A stretch of DNA of 64,000 nucleotides from Balanoglossus misakiensis (taxonomy: Eukaryota > Hemichordata). Numbering within the stretch: the first letter of the stretch is position 1; each line of letters starts with the position of its first letter. The position numbers and the translations under genes are program-made. Under the pieces are notes generated by a model. It was not told where the DNA came from, made no database searches, and saw only the letters and a list, made by a program, of their open reading frames with translations. Below are positions 9,747 through 22,378 of this stretch, one piece after another. Where the stretch lies: the NCBI GenBank assembly GCA_040954595.2, contig CM082584.2:4340001-4404000 (forward strand), given 5' to 3'.

Positions 9747-12700
9747 TTCGCTCAACAAGATTTATTTGTTGTTTTTTTTTTTCATTTTAGTAAAAAACAC
9801 TTCTGTTCTTTGTTCCGGACAATGCTTTTCAATTGGAAACGTCGTATCACGATCGACGCTGTTATTAGAAAAGAAAACAATAGGAGCAACTTTGTACCCG
9901 GCACACCTATATTCCTTTGTGTAAATTAGCTGTTTCCATGGTGCACTTTAAAAACAAAACAAAACAAAACAAAACAAAACAAAACAAAACATCACTCATA
10001 TCTTTATTTTAAAATTTCACTCAACAAGATTTCTTTGTTTTCTCATTTTAGTAAAAACATTTCTGTTCTTTGTTCCTGACTATGCTTTTCAATTGGAAAT
10101 GTCGTATCACGATCGACGCTGTTATCAGAAAAGAAAACAATAGGAGCAACTTTGTACCCGGCCCACCTATATTCCTTTGTGTAAATTAGCTGTTTCCATG
10201 GTGCACTTTAAAAACAAAACAAAACAAAACAAAACAAAACAAAACAACACTCATATCTTTATTTTAAAATTTCGCTTAACAAGATTTCTTTGTTTTCTCA
10301 TTTTAGTAAAAACATTTCTGTTCTTTGTTCCTGACTATGCTTTTCAATTGGAAACGTCGTATCACGATCGACGCTGTTATCAGAAAAGAAAACAATAGGA
10401 GCAACTTTGTACCCGGCACACCTATATTCCTTTGTGTAAATTAGCTGTTTCCATGGTGCACTTTAAAAACAAAACAAAACAAAACAAAACATCACTCATA
10501 TCTTTATTTTAAAATTTCGCTCAACAAGATTTCTTTGTTTTCTCATTTTAGTAAAAACATTTCTGTTCTTTGTTCCTGACTATGCTTTTCAATTGGAAAC
10601 GTCGTATCACGATCGACGCTGTTATCAGAAAAGAAAACAATAGGAGCAACTTTGTACCCGGCACACCTATATTCCTTTGTGTAAATTAGCTGTTTCCATG
10701 GTGCACTTTAAAAACAAAACAAAACAAAACAAAACAAAACATCACTCATATCTTTATTTTAAAATTTCGCTCAACAAGATTTCTTTGTTTTCTCATTTTA
10801 GTAAAAACACTTCTGTTCTTTGTTCCTGACTATGCTTTTCAATTGGAAACGTCGTATCACGATCGACGCTGTTATCAGAAAAGAAAACAATAGGAGCAAC
10901 TTTGTACCCGGCACACCTATATTCCTTTGTGTAAATTAGCTGTTTCCATGGTGCACTTTAAAAACAAAACAAAACAAAACATCACTCATATCTTTATTTT
11001 AAAATTTCGCTCAACAAGATTTCTTTGTTTTCTCATTTTAGTAAAAACATTTCTGTTCTTTGTTCCTGACTATGCTTTTCAATTGGAAATGTCGCATCAC
11101 GATCGACGCTGTTATCAGAAAAGAAAACAATAGGAGCAACTTTGTACCCGGCACACCTACATTCCTTTGTGTAAATTAGCTGTTTCCATGGTGCACTTTA
11201 AAAACAAAACAAAACAAAACAAAACAAAACAAAACATCACTCATATCTTTATTTTAAAATTTCGCTCAACAAGTTTTCTTTGTTTTCTCATTTTAGTAAA
11301 AACACTTCTGTTCTTTGTTCCTGACTATGCTTTTCAATTGGAAACGTCGTATCACGATCGACGCTGTTATCAGAAAAGAAAACAATAGGAGCAACTTTGT
11401 ACCCGGCACACCTATATTCCTTTGTGTAAATTAGCTGTTTCCATGGTGCACTTTAAAAACAAAACAAAACAAAACAAAACAAAACAAAACATCACTCATA
11501 TCTTTATTTTAAAATTTCGCTCAACAAGATTTCTTTGTTTTCTCATTTTAGTAAAAACATTTCTGTTCTTTGTTCCTGACTATGCTTTTCAATTGGAAAT
11601 GTCGCATCACGATCGACGCTGTTATCAGAAAAGAAAACAATAGGAGCAACTTTGTACCCGGCACACCTATATTCCTTTGTGTAAATTAGCTGTTTCCATG
11701 GTGCACTTTAAAAACAAAACAAAACAAAACAAAACATCACTCATATCTTTATTTTAAAATTTCGCTCAACAAGATTTCTTTGTTTTCTCATTTTAGTAAA
11801 AACACTTCTGTTCTTTGTTCCTGACTATGCTTTTCAATTGGAAACGTCGTATCACGATCGACGCTGTTATCAGAAAAGAAAACAATAGGAGCAACTTTGT
11901 ACCCGGCACACCTCTATTCCTTTGTGTAAATTAGCTGTTACCACGGTGCACTTTAAAAACAAAACAAAACAAAACAAAACAAAACAAAACAAAACATCAC
12001 TCATATCTTTATTTTAAAATTTCACTCAACAAGATTTCTTTGTTTTCTCATTTTAGTAAAAACATTTCTGTTCTTTGTTCCTGACTATGCTTTTCAATTG
12101 GAAACGTCGTATCACGATCGACGCTGTTATCAGAAAAGAAAACAATAGGAGCAACTTTGTACCCGGCACACCTATATTCCTTTGTGTAAATTAGCTGTTT
12201 CCATTGTGCACTTTAAAAACAAAACAAAACAAAACGAAACAAAACAAAACAAAACAAAACATCACTCATATCTTTATTTTAAAATTTCGCTCAACAAGAT
12301 TTCTTTGTTTTCTCATTTTAGTAAAAACATTTCTGTTCTTTGTTCCTGACTATGCTTTTCAATTGGAAACGTCGTATCACGATCGACGCTGTTATCAGAA
12401 AAGAAAACAATAGGAGCAACTTTGTACCCGGCACACCTATATTCCTTTGTGTAAATTAGCTGTTTCCATGGTGCACTTTAAAAACAAAACAAAACAAAAC
12501 AAAACAAAACAAAACAAAACATCACTCATATCTTTATTTTAAAATTTCACTCAACAAGATTTCTTTGTTTCCCATTTTAGTAAAAACACTTCTGTTCTTT
12601 GTTCCTGACTATGCTTTTCAATTGGAAACGTCGTATCACGATCGACGCTGTTATCAGAAAAGAAAACAATAGGAGCAACTTTGTACCCGGCACACCTATA

Positions 12701-13501
12701 TTCCTTTGTATAAATTAGCTGTTTCCATGGTGCACTTTAAAAACAAAACAAAACAAAACAAAACAAAACAAAACATCACTCATATCTTTATTTTAAAATT
12801 TCACTCAACAAGATTTCTTTGTTTCCCATTTTAGTAAAAACACTTCTGTTCTTTTTTCCGGACAATGCTTTTCAATTGGAAACGTCGTATCACGATCGAC
12901 GCTGTTATCAGAAAAGAAAACAATAGGAGCAACTTTGTACCCGGTACACCTATATTCCTTTGTGTAAATTAGCTGTTTCCATGGTGCACTTTAAAAACAA
13001 AACAAAACAAAACAAAACAAAACAAAACAAAACATCACTCATATCTTTATTTTAAAATTTCACTCAACAAGATTTCTTTGTTTCCCATTTTAGTAAAAAC
13101 ACTTCTGTTCTTTTTTCCGGACAATGCTTTTCAATTGGAAACGTCGTATCACGATCGACGCTGTTATCAGAAAAGAAAACAATAGGAGCAACTTTGTACC
13201 CGGCACACCTATATTCCTTTGTGTAAATTAGCTGTTTCCATGGTGCACTTTAAAAACAAAACAAAACAAAACAAAACATCACTCATATCTTTATTTTAAA
13301 ATTTCGCTCAACAAGATTTCTTTGTTTTCTCATTTTAGTAAAAACATTTCTGTTCTTTGTTCCTGACTATGCTTTTCAATTGGAAACGTCGTATCACGAT
13401 CGACGCTGTTATCAGAAAAGAAAACAATAGGAGCAACTTTGTACCCGGCACACCTATATTCCTTTGTGTAAATTAGCTGTTTCCATGGTGCACTTTAAAA
13501 A
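9747..13501. repeat. Tandem array of S monomers (240-265 bp), copy 1
   Basis: The landmark GTAAATTAGCTG recurs 15 times between about 9922 and 13467, giving 14 complete monomers. Each has module A (GTAAATTAGCTGTTTCC...TTTAAAAAC), an (AAAAC)n tract, module B (ATCACTCATATC...GTAAAAAC) and module C (TTCTGTTCTTTGTTCC...CACACCTATATTCC). Spacing between landmarks is 240, 245, 250, 255, 260 or 265 bp, mostly because n changes. Monomers are almost identical, with variants such as GGCCCACC and AACAACACTC at 10160-10245. Each can hold a ~70-codon frame, but only when n keeps the frame, which argues against coding. Confidence 0.95.
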
Positions 13502-14998
13502 CAGAACACACCATTGGTTCGAAATATAGTTATACACATTATATCACAATTTGGGATGCAAAATGAAAAAAAAAATATGAGAGTTCATCATTTTGATTTG
13601 TTATTCCATAAATTTGAACACTATCAATCTTTATATATCGCCGTACCGTGTGCAGCGTCAATTTCTCATGTACATTGTATATTGTTACAACGTTGGCGAC
13701 TGTTGTGTTTGAAGACGTCAATTTGTCTTTAACGTTACCATTTGAGAAAAATCCGACAGGGCAGTAAAATTCCATGACAAAATTTCAAAAACGGGTATAC
13801 CCCTAATGAACCCCTTGGTTTGAAAAACGATTGATTTCCCATTTTTCTTATGTACCTTCATAATGCAATAGTCAACATTGGCAATGCCTTGGATATCTTC
13901 TGAAATTCAGTGTCTTGCAGCATTTTTATCCAGTAATATAATTTATATCGGCGCATTTTGATTACCACCCGAAATCCCATCGTCCGCTCACACGGGTTGT
14001 TGCAAGACATTGGCGGGCGAAGATGTTTCACGTTTCCGAATTGATAAAATAAATTTAAACTTGGACTCTGTCTCGGTTGTTGCATTGTCTTCGTTCACGT
14101 TTTTGTCATGAAAAGCGATCATAAATTACCAAACTGTTGAAAAATGCGCAGCAAACTAGACTGGGACTTATAAAACTTACCTGCAGTATGTCGACGTCGT
14201 CTTAGTACAAGTCAAATGAGACTTTGTTAACAATAGCACACGTTTTATGTACTAGTATCAGTGAGCAATAAATTATCTACGAACAATATGTATATTAATT
14301 ATTATGTCACATACCCGATTGGTTACTCCGAAGGATCAACCATTTTATGTAGGGTATCCAAGATCGTTTTTATAGCCCTTTATTAGGAGGAAGTTGATGT
14401 AATTATATGTAAGTTTTTGTGGAGTTGACATTTAGAAAAGAGTTGTAAGTACAGGTTTTGAATTTCACCTGATATAAGATTAAATCAATTAAACGTGAAA
14501 GGTTAGTAATACTATAGACTAAAATCCAGCTAAATTTGAAAATTTGCCATCCGTTGGTCCGGATTGGGGGTTGTCGTATTCAAATTAAGGCAGTCGATTC
14601 CATGGCTACATGTACAAACAAATTAAACAGAAATTCCATGGAAACCATGTACACTACGTGCCTACAGATTGTACGCCAAGGTTTTAAATGACTGGTGCCA
14701 GGCTAGTAACAATATGGATGTAAACAAAAACGAGGCAGTATGTGAAGTCAGTTTTATTTAGACCGTTAAATTAGACCGGGTCGCGTTTCACAGCTTAGAC
14801 ACCATGTCATATGCCTTGCTCCATGTTAATCAAACAAGTAATAAAAAAAATCGGGCGCAAAGGCCAAGTAGCCGACAAAATATGCAAATGATATGAAAGC
14901 TTCTATGATGATGATGGGGTGGGGGGGGGGGGGGCTAGTGGGAGTTGGAGTGGGAACTGCACGGGGCCCTGCCTGTTTGTAGTTAGTTGCAAAGTTAC
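13502..14998. repeat. L block 1
   Basis: It begins CAGAACACACCATTGGTTCG and ends TTAGTTGCAAAGTTAC. Unlike the other blocks it has GAAAATTTGCC where they have GAAAACTTGCC (14538). The G-tract near 14920 is among the longest. Four S monomers follow. Confidence 0.95.
13858..14085 (-). pseudogene. Possible LINE ORF2 relic inside each L block
   Basis: On the minus strand this part of L reads CERTMGFRVVIKMRRYKLYY then WIKMLQDTEFQKISKALPM. The arrangement (R/E)xxGxxxVxIKMRxxKxxYWIKML resembles the conserved segment between reverse transcriptase and the C-terminal region in several LINE ORF2 proteins, usually of the form GELGRxPLxI...R..KYWxK(L/M). The frame is open for 75 codons and unchanged in most L blocks, but upstream and downstream frames are closed and no catalytic motif is present. 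The match rests on pattern memory and could be coincidental. The related region at 9080-9200 adjoins the LINE fragment in the same orientation. Confidence 0.3.
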
Positions 14999-16165
14999 AT
15001 TTCTGTTCTTTGTTCCTGACTATGCTTTTCAATTGGAAACGTCGTATCACGATCGACGCTGTTATCAGAAAAGAAAACAATAGGAGCAACTTTGTACCCG
15101 GCACACCTATATTCCTTTGTGTAAATTAGCTGTTTCCATGGTGCACTTTAAAAACAAAACAAAACAAAACAAAACAAAACATCACTCATATCTTTATTTT
15201 AAAATTTCGCTCAACAAGATTTCTTTGTTTTCTCATTTTAGTAAAAACATTTCTGTTCTTTGTTCCTGACTATGCTTTTCAATTGGAAATGTCGCATCAC
15301 GATCGACGCTGTTATCAGAAAAGAAAACAATAGGAGCAACTTTGTACCCGGCACACCTATATTCCTTTGTGTAAATTAGCTGTTTCCATGGTGCACTTTA
15401 AAAACAAAACAAAACAAAACAAAAACAAAACAAAACAAAACATCACTCATATCTTTATTTTAAAATTTCACTCAACAAGATTTCTTTGTTTTCTCATTTT
15501 AGTAAAAACATTTCTGTTCTTTGTTCCTGACTATGCTTTTCAATTGGAAATGTCGTATCACGATCGACGCTGTTATCAGAAAAGAAAACAATAGGAGCAA
15601 CTTTGTACCCGGCCCACCTATATTCCTTTGTGTAAATTAGCTGTTTCCATGGTGCACTTTAAAAACAAAACAAAACAAAACAAAACAAAACAAAACAACA
15701 CTCATATCTTTATTTTAAAATTTCGCTTAACAAGATTTCTTTGTTTTCTCATTTTAGTAAAAACATTTCTGTTCTTTGTTCCTGACTATGCTTTTCAATT
15801 GGAAACGTCGTATCACGATCGACGCTGTTATCAGAAAAGAAAACAATAGGAGCAACTTTGTACCCGGCACACCTATATTCCTTTGTGTAAATTAGCTGTT
15901 TCCATGGTGCACTTTAAAAACAAAACAAAACAAAACAAAACATCACTCATATCTTTATTTTAAAATTTCGCTCAACAAGATTTCTTTGTTTTCTCATTTT
16001 AGTAAAAACATTTCTGTTCTTTGTTCCTGACTATGCTTTTCAATTGGAAACGTCGTATCACGATCGACGCTGTTATCAGAAAAGAAAACAATAGGAGCAA
16101 CTTTGTACCCGGCACACCTATATTCCTTTGTGTAAATTAGCTGTTTCCATGGTGCACTTTAAAAA

Positions 16166-17660
16166 CAGAACACACCATTGGTTCGAAATATAGTTATACA
16201 CATTATATCACAATTTGGGATGCAAAATGAAAAAAAAAATATGAGAGTTCATCATTTTGATTTGTTATTCCATAAATTTGAACACTATCAATCTTTATAT
16301 ATCGCCGTACCGTGTGCAGCGTCAATTTCTCATGTACATTGTATATTGTTACAACGTTGGCGACTGTTGTGTTTGAAGACGTCAATTTGTCTTTAACGTT
16401 ACCATTTGAGAAAAATCCGACAGGGCAGTAAAATTCCATGACAAAATTTCAAAAACGGGTATACCCCTAATGAACCCCTTGGTTTGAAAAACGATTGATT
16501 TCCCATTTTTCTTATGTACCTTCATAATGCAATAGTCAACATTGGCAATGCCTTGGATATCTTCTGAAATTCAGTGTCTTGCAGCATTTTTATCCAGTAA
16601 TATAATTTATATCGGCGCATTTTGATTACCACCCGAAATCCCATCGTCCGCTCACACGGGTTGTTGCAAGACATTGGCGGGCGAAGATGTTTCACGTTTC
16701 CGAATTGATAAAATAAATTTAAACTTGGACTCTGTCTCGGTTGTTGCATTGTCTTCGTTCACGTTTTTGTCATGAAAAGCGATCATAAATTACCAAACTG
16801 TTGAAAAATGCGCAGCAAACTAGACTGGGACTTATAAAACTTACCTGCAGTATGTCGACGTCGTCTTAGTACAAGTCAAATGAGACTTTGTTAACAATAG
16901 CACACGTTTTATGTACTAGTATCAGTGAGCAATAAATTATCTACGAACAATATGTATATTAATTATTATGTCACATACCCGATTGGTTACTCCGAAGGAT
17001 CAACCATTTTATGTAGGGTATCCAAGATCGTTTTTATAGCCCTTTATTAGGAGGAAGTTGATGTAATTATATGTAAGTTTTTGTGGAGTTGACATTTAGA
17101 AAAGAGTTGTAAGTACAGGTTTTGAATTTCACCTGATATAAGATTAAATCAATTAAACGTGAAAGGTTAGTAATACTATAGACTAAAATCCAGCTAAATT
17201 TGAAAACTTGCCATCCGTTGGTCCGGATTGGGGGTTGTCGTATTCAAATTAAGGCAGTCGATTCCATGGCTACATGTACAAACAAATTAAACAGAAATTC
17301 CATGGAAACCATGTACACTACGTGCCTACAGATTGTACGCCAAGGTTTTAAATGACTGGTGCCAGGCTAGTAACAATATGGATGTAAACAAAAACGAGGC
17401 AGTATGTGAAGTCAGTTTTATTTAGACCGTTAAATTAGACCGGGTCGCGTTTCACAGCTTAGACACCATGTCATATGCCTTGCTCCATGTTAATCAAACA
17501 AGTAATAAAAAAATCGGGCGCAAAGGCCAAGTAGCCGACAAAATATGCAAATGATATGAAAGCTTCTATGATGATGATGGGGTGGGGGGGGGGGGGCTAG
17601 TGGGAGTTGGAGTGGGAACTGCACGGGGCCCTGCCTGTTTGTAGTTAGTTGCAAAGTTAC
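16166..17660. repeat. L block 2
   Basis: Standard L with CCTTGGATATC and the GTGGAGTTGACAT variant. It is preceded by an S monomer with the GGCCCACC and AACAACACTC variants (15612, 15692), which otherwise occur only near 10160 and 59517. Two S monomers follow. Confidence 0.95.
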
Positions 17661-18326
17661 ATTTCTGTTCTTTGTTCCTGACTATGCTTTTCAATTGGAA
17701 ACGTCGTATCACGATCGACGCTGTTATCAGAAAAGAAAACAATAGGAGCAACTTTGTACCCGGCACACCTATATTCCTTTGTGTAAATTAGCTGTTTCCA
17801 TGGTGCACTTTAAAAACAAAACAAAACAAAACAAAACATCACTCATATCTTTATTTTAAAATTTCGCTCAACAAGATTTCTTTGTTTTCTCATTTTAGTA
17901 AAAACATTTCTGTTCTTTGTTCCTGACTATGCTTTTCAATTGGAAATGTCGCATCACGATCGACGCTGTTATCAGAAAAGAAAACAATAGGAGCAACTTT
18001 GTACCCGGCACACCTACATTCCTTTGTGTAAATTAGCTGTTTCCATGGTGCACTTTAAAAACAAAACAAAACAAAACAAAACAAAACAAAACAAAACAAA
18101 ACATCACTCATATCTTTATTTTAAAATTTCGCTCAACAAGATTTCTTTGTTTTCTCATTTTAGTAAAAACACTTCTGTTCTTTGTTCCTGACTATGCTTT
18201 TCAATTGGAAACGTCGTATCACGATCGACGCTGTTATCAGAAAAGAAAACAATAGGAGCAACTTTGTACCCGGCACACCTATATTCCTTTGTGTAAATTA
18301 GCTGTTTCCATGGTGCACTTTAAAAA

Positions 18327-19819
18327 CAGAACACACCATTGGTTCGAAATATAGTTATACACATTATATCACAATTTGGGATGCAAAATGAAAAAAAAAA
18401 TATGAGAGTTCATCATTTTGATTTGTTATTCCATAAATTTGAACACTATCAATCTTTATATATCGCCGTACCGTGTGCAGCGTCAATTTCTCATGTACAT
18501 TGTATATTGTTACAACGTTGGCGACTGTTGTGTTTGAAGACGTCAATTTGTCTTTAACGTTACCATTTGAGAAAAATCCGACAGGGCAGTAAAATTCCAT
18601 GACAAAATTTCAAAAACGGGTATACCCCTAATGAACCCCTTGGTTTGAAAAACGATTGATTTCCCATTTTTCTTATGTACCTTCATAATGCAATAGTCAA
18701 CATTGGCAATGCCTTAGATATCTTCTGAAATTCAGTGTCTTGCAGCATTTTTATCCAGTAATATAATTTATATCGGCGCATTTTGATTACCACCCGAAAT
18801 CCCATCGTCCGCTCACACGGGTTGTTGCAAGACATTGGCGGGCGAAGATGTTTCACGTTTCCGAATTGATAAAATAAATTTAAACTTGGACTCTGTCTCG
18901 GTTGTTGCATTGTCTTCGTTCACGTTTTTGTCATGAAAAGCGATCATAAATTACCAAACTGTTGAAAAATGCGCAGCAAACTAGACTGGGACTTATAAAA
19001 CTTACCTGCAGTATGTCGACGTCGTCTTAGTACAAGTCAAATGAGACTTTGTTAACAATAGCACACGTTTTATGTACTAGTATCAGTGAGCAATAAATTA
19101 TCTACGAACAATATGTATATTAATTATTATGTCACATACCCGATTGGTTACTCCGAAGGATCAACCATTTTATGTAGGGTATCCAAGATCGTTTTTATAG
19201 CCCTTTATTAGGAGGAAGTTGATGTAATTATATGTAAGTTTTTGTGGAGTTGACATTTAGAAAAGAGTTGTAAGTACAGGTTTTGAATTTCACCTGATAT
19301 AAGATTAAATCAATTAAACGTGAAAGGTTAGTAATACTATAGACTAAAATCCAGCTAAATTTGAAAACTTGCCATCCGTTGGTCCGGATTGGGGGTTGTC
19401 GTATTCAAATTAAGGCAGTCGATTCCATGGCTACATGTACAAACAAATTAAACAGAAATTCCATGGAAACCATGTACACTACGTGCCTACAGATTGTACG
19501 CCAAGGTTTTAAATGACTGGTGCCAGGCTAGTAACAATATGGATGTAAACAAAAACGAGGCAGTATGTGAAGTCAGTTTTATTTAGACCGTTAAATTAGA
19601 CCGGGTCGCGTTTCACAGCTTAGACACCATGTCATATGCCTTGCTCCATGTTAATCAAACAAGTAATAAAAAAATCGGGCGCAAAGGCCAAGTAGCCGAC
19701 AAAATATGCAAATGATATGAAAGCTTCTATGATGATGATGGGGTGGGGGGGGGGGCTAGTGGGAGTTGGAGTGGGAACTGCACGGGGCCCTGCCTGTTTG
19801 TAGTTAGTTGCAAAGTTAC
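18327..19819. repeat. L block 3
   Basis: Carries CCTTAGATATC (18714), shared with L blocks 4, 5 and 9. Two S monomers follow, the second with a long AAAAC tract. Confidence 0.95.
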
Positions 19820-20490
19820 ATTTCTGTTCTTTGTTCCTGACTATGCTTTTCAATTGGAAACGTCGTATCACGATCGACGCTGTTATCAGAAAAGAAAACA
19901 ATAGGAGCAACTTTGTACCCGGCACACCTATATTCCTTTGTGTAAATTAGCTGTTTCCATGGTGCACTTTAAAAACAAAACAAAACAAAACAAAACATCA
20001 CTCATATCTTTATTTTAAAATTTCGCTCAACAAGATTTCTTTGTTTTCTCATTTTAGTAAAAACATTTCTGTTCTTTGTTCCTGACTATGCTTTTCAATT
20101 GGAAATGTCGCATCACGATCGACGCTGTTATCAGAAAAGAAAACAATAGGAGCAACTTTGTACCCGGCACACCTACATTCCTTTGTGTAAATTAGCTGTT
20201 TCCATGGTGCACTTTAAAAACAAAACAAAACAAAACAAAACAAAACAAAACAAAACAAAACAAAACATCACTCATATCTTTATTTTAAAATTTCGCTCAA
20301 CAAGATTTCTTTGTTTTCTCATTTTAGTAAAAACACTTCTGTTCTTTGTTCCTGACTATGCTTTTCAATTGGAAACGTCGTATCACGATCGACGCTGTTA
20401 TCAGAAAAGAAAACAATAGGAGCAACTTTGTACCCGGCACACCTATATTCCTTTGTGTAAATTAGCTGTTTCCATGGTGCACTTTAAAAA

Positions 20491-21982
20491 CAGAACACAC
20501 CATTGGTTCGAAATATAGTTATACACATTATATCACAATTTGGGATGCAAAATGAAAAAAAAAATATGAGAGTTCATCATTTTGATTTGTTATTCCATAA
20601 ATTTGAACACTATCAATCTTTATATATCGCCGTACCGTGTGCAGCGTCAATTTCTCATGTACATTGTATATTGTTACAACGTTGGCGACTGTTGTGTTTG
20701 AAGACGTCAATTTGTCTTTAACGTTACCATTTGAGAAAAATCCGACAGGGCAGTAAAATTCCATGACAAAATTTCAAAAACGGGTATACCCCTAATGAAC
20801 CCCTTGGTTTGAAAAACGATTGATTTCCCATTTTTCTTATGTACCTTCATAATGCAATAGTCAACATTGGCAATGCCTTAGATATCTTCTGAAATTCAGT
20901 GTCTTGCAGCATTTTTATCCAGTAATATAATTTATATCGGCGCATTTTGATTACCACCCGAAATCCCATCGTCCGCTCACACGGGTTGTTGCAAGACATT
21001 GGCGGGCGAAGATGTTTCACGTTTCCGAATTGATAAAATAAATTTAAACTTGGACTCTGTCTCGGTTGTTGCATTGTCTTCGTTCACGTTTTTGTCATGA
21101 AAAGCGATCATAAATTACCAAACTGTTGAAAAATGCGCAGCAAACTAGACTGGGACTTATAAAACTTACCTGCAGTATGTCGACGTCGTCTTAGTACAAG
21201 TCAAATGAGACTTTGTTAACAATAGCACACGTTTTATGTACTAGTATCAGTGAGCAATAAATTATCTACGAACAATATGTATATTAATTATTATGTCACA
21301 TACCCGATTGGTTACTCCGAAGGATCAACCATTTTATGTAGGGTATCCAAGATCGTTTTTATAGCCCTTTATTAGGAGGAAGTTGATGTAATTATATGTA
21401 AGTTTTTGTGGACTTGACATTTAGAAAAGAGTTGTAAGTACAGGTTTTGAATTTCACCTGATATAAGATTAAATCAATTAAACGTGAAAGGTTAGTAATA
21501 CTATAGACTAAAATCCAGCTAAATTTGAAAACTTGCCATCCGTTGGTCCGGATTGGGGGTTGTCGTATTCAAATTAAGGCAGTCGATTCCATGGCTACAT
21601 GTACAAACAAATTAAACAGAAATTCCATGGAAACCATGTACACTACGTGCCTACAGATTGTACGCCAAGGTTTTAAATGACTGGTGCCAGGCTAGTAACA
21701 ATATGGATGTAAACAAAAACGAGGCAGTATGTGAAGTCAGTTTTATTTAGACCGTTAAATTAGACCGGGTCGCGTTTCACAGCTTAGACACCATGTAATA
21801 TGCCTTGCTCCATGTTAATCAAACAAGTAATAAAAAAATCGGGCGCAAAGGCCAAGTAGCCGACAAAATATGCAAATGATATGAAAGCTTCTATGATGAT
21901 GATGGGGTGGGGGGGGGGGGCTAGTGGGAGTTGGAGTGGGAACTGCACGGGGCTGCCTGTTTGTAGTTAGTTGCAAAGTTAC
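20491..21982. repeat. L block 4
   Basis: Carries CCTTAGATATC, GTGGACTTGACAT (21411) and CCATGTAATATGCC (21791), and a private four-base loss giving CGGGGCTGCCTG (21949). One S monomer follows. Confidence 0.95.
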
Positions 21983-22378
21983 ATTTCTGTTCTTTGTTCC
22001 TGACTATGCTTTTCAATTGGAAACGTCGTATCACGATCGACGCTGTTATCAGAAAAGAAAACAATAGGAGCAACTTTGTACCCGGCACACCTATATTCCT
22101 TTGTGTAAATTAGCTGTTTCCATGGTGCACTTTAAAAACAAAACAAAACAAAACATCACTCATATCTTTATTTTAAAATTTCGCTCAACAAGATTTCTTT
22201 GTTTTCTCATTTTAGTAAAAACATTTCTGTTCTTTGTTCCTGACTATGCTTTTCAATTGGAAACGTCGTATCACGATCGACGCTGTTATCAGAAAAGAAA
22301 ACAATAGGAGCAACTTTGTACCCGGCACACCTATATTCCTTTGTGTAAATTAGCTGTTTCCATGGTGCACTTTAAAAA

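Larger units (their letters stand above)
1..12470. repeat. Large segmental duplication, copy 1
   Basis: This stretch is repeated in the same orientation from 47158 onward, nearly base for base. Position 1 pairs with 47158, and the pairing can be followed through every internal element to the S-monomer array, where both copies carry the same rare monomer variants (for example the CTCTATTCC / TTACCACGG monomer near 11912 and 63433). The left edge of this copy lies outside the window, so its full length is unknown. Both copies flank the gene island at 36.7-47.1 kb. It could be a true tandem segmental duplication with a ~47 kb period or two haplotypes joined by the assembler; the sequence alone cannot decide. 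Confidence 0.9.

Noticed and set aside
10177-13410. Recurring ~70-codon plus-strand frame in S monomers (MCKLAVSMVHFKNKTKQNK...)
   Set aside because: The frame is open only in monomers whose (AAAAC)n number keeps the reading frame; neighbouring monomers break it with no compensating change. The KTKQN repeats are translations of the microsatellite.
9747-13501. CRISPR-like array
   Set aside because: Monomers are 240-265 bp and contiguous, without unique spacers; the only variable part is a simple AAAAC tract.
13465-13525. Possible RNA polymerase III promoter (TAGCTGTTTCCATGG and GGTTCGAAAT) at the A/L junction, suggesting a tRNA-derived SINE
   Set aside because: The second box is partly right but the first deviates at conserved bases, and related units at 4112 and 7125 lack it. 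No tRNA-like fold or poly-A/T terminator accompanies it.
13514-13775. Overlapping plus and minus frames of 72-78 codons near the start of every L block
   Set aside because: They overlap antisense, lack recognisable domains, and their conservation only mirrors the recent amplification of the array.
14826-15104. Minus-strand 91-99 codon frame with a hydrophobic start (PGTKLLLLFSFLITASIV) in each L/C junction
   Set aside because: It starts at a GTG, not an ATG. Its downstream part switches among three frames between copies as the G-tract length changes, so it is not a conserved protein or signal peptide.
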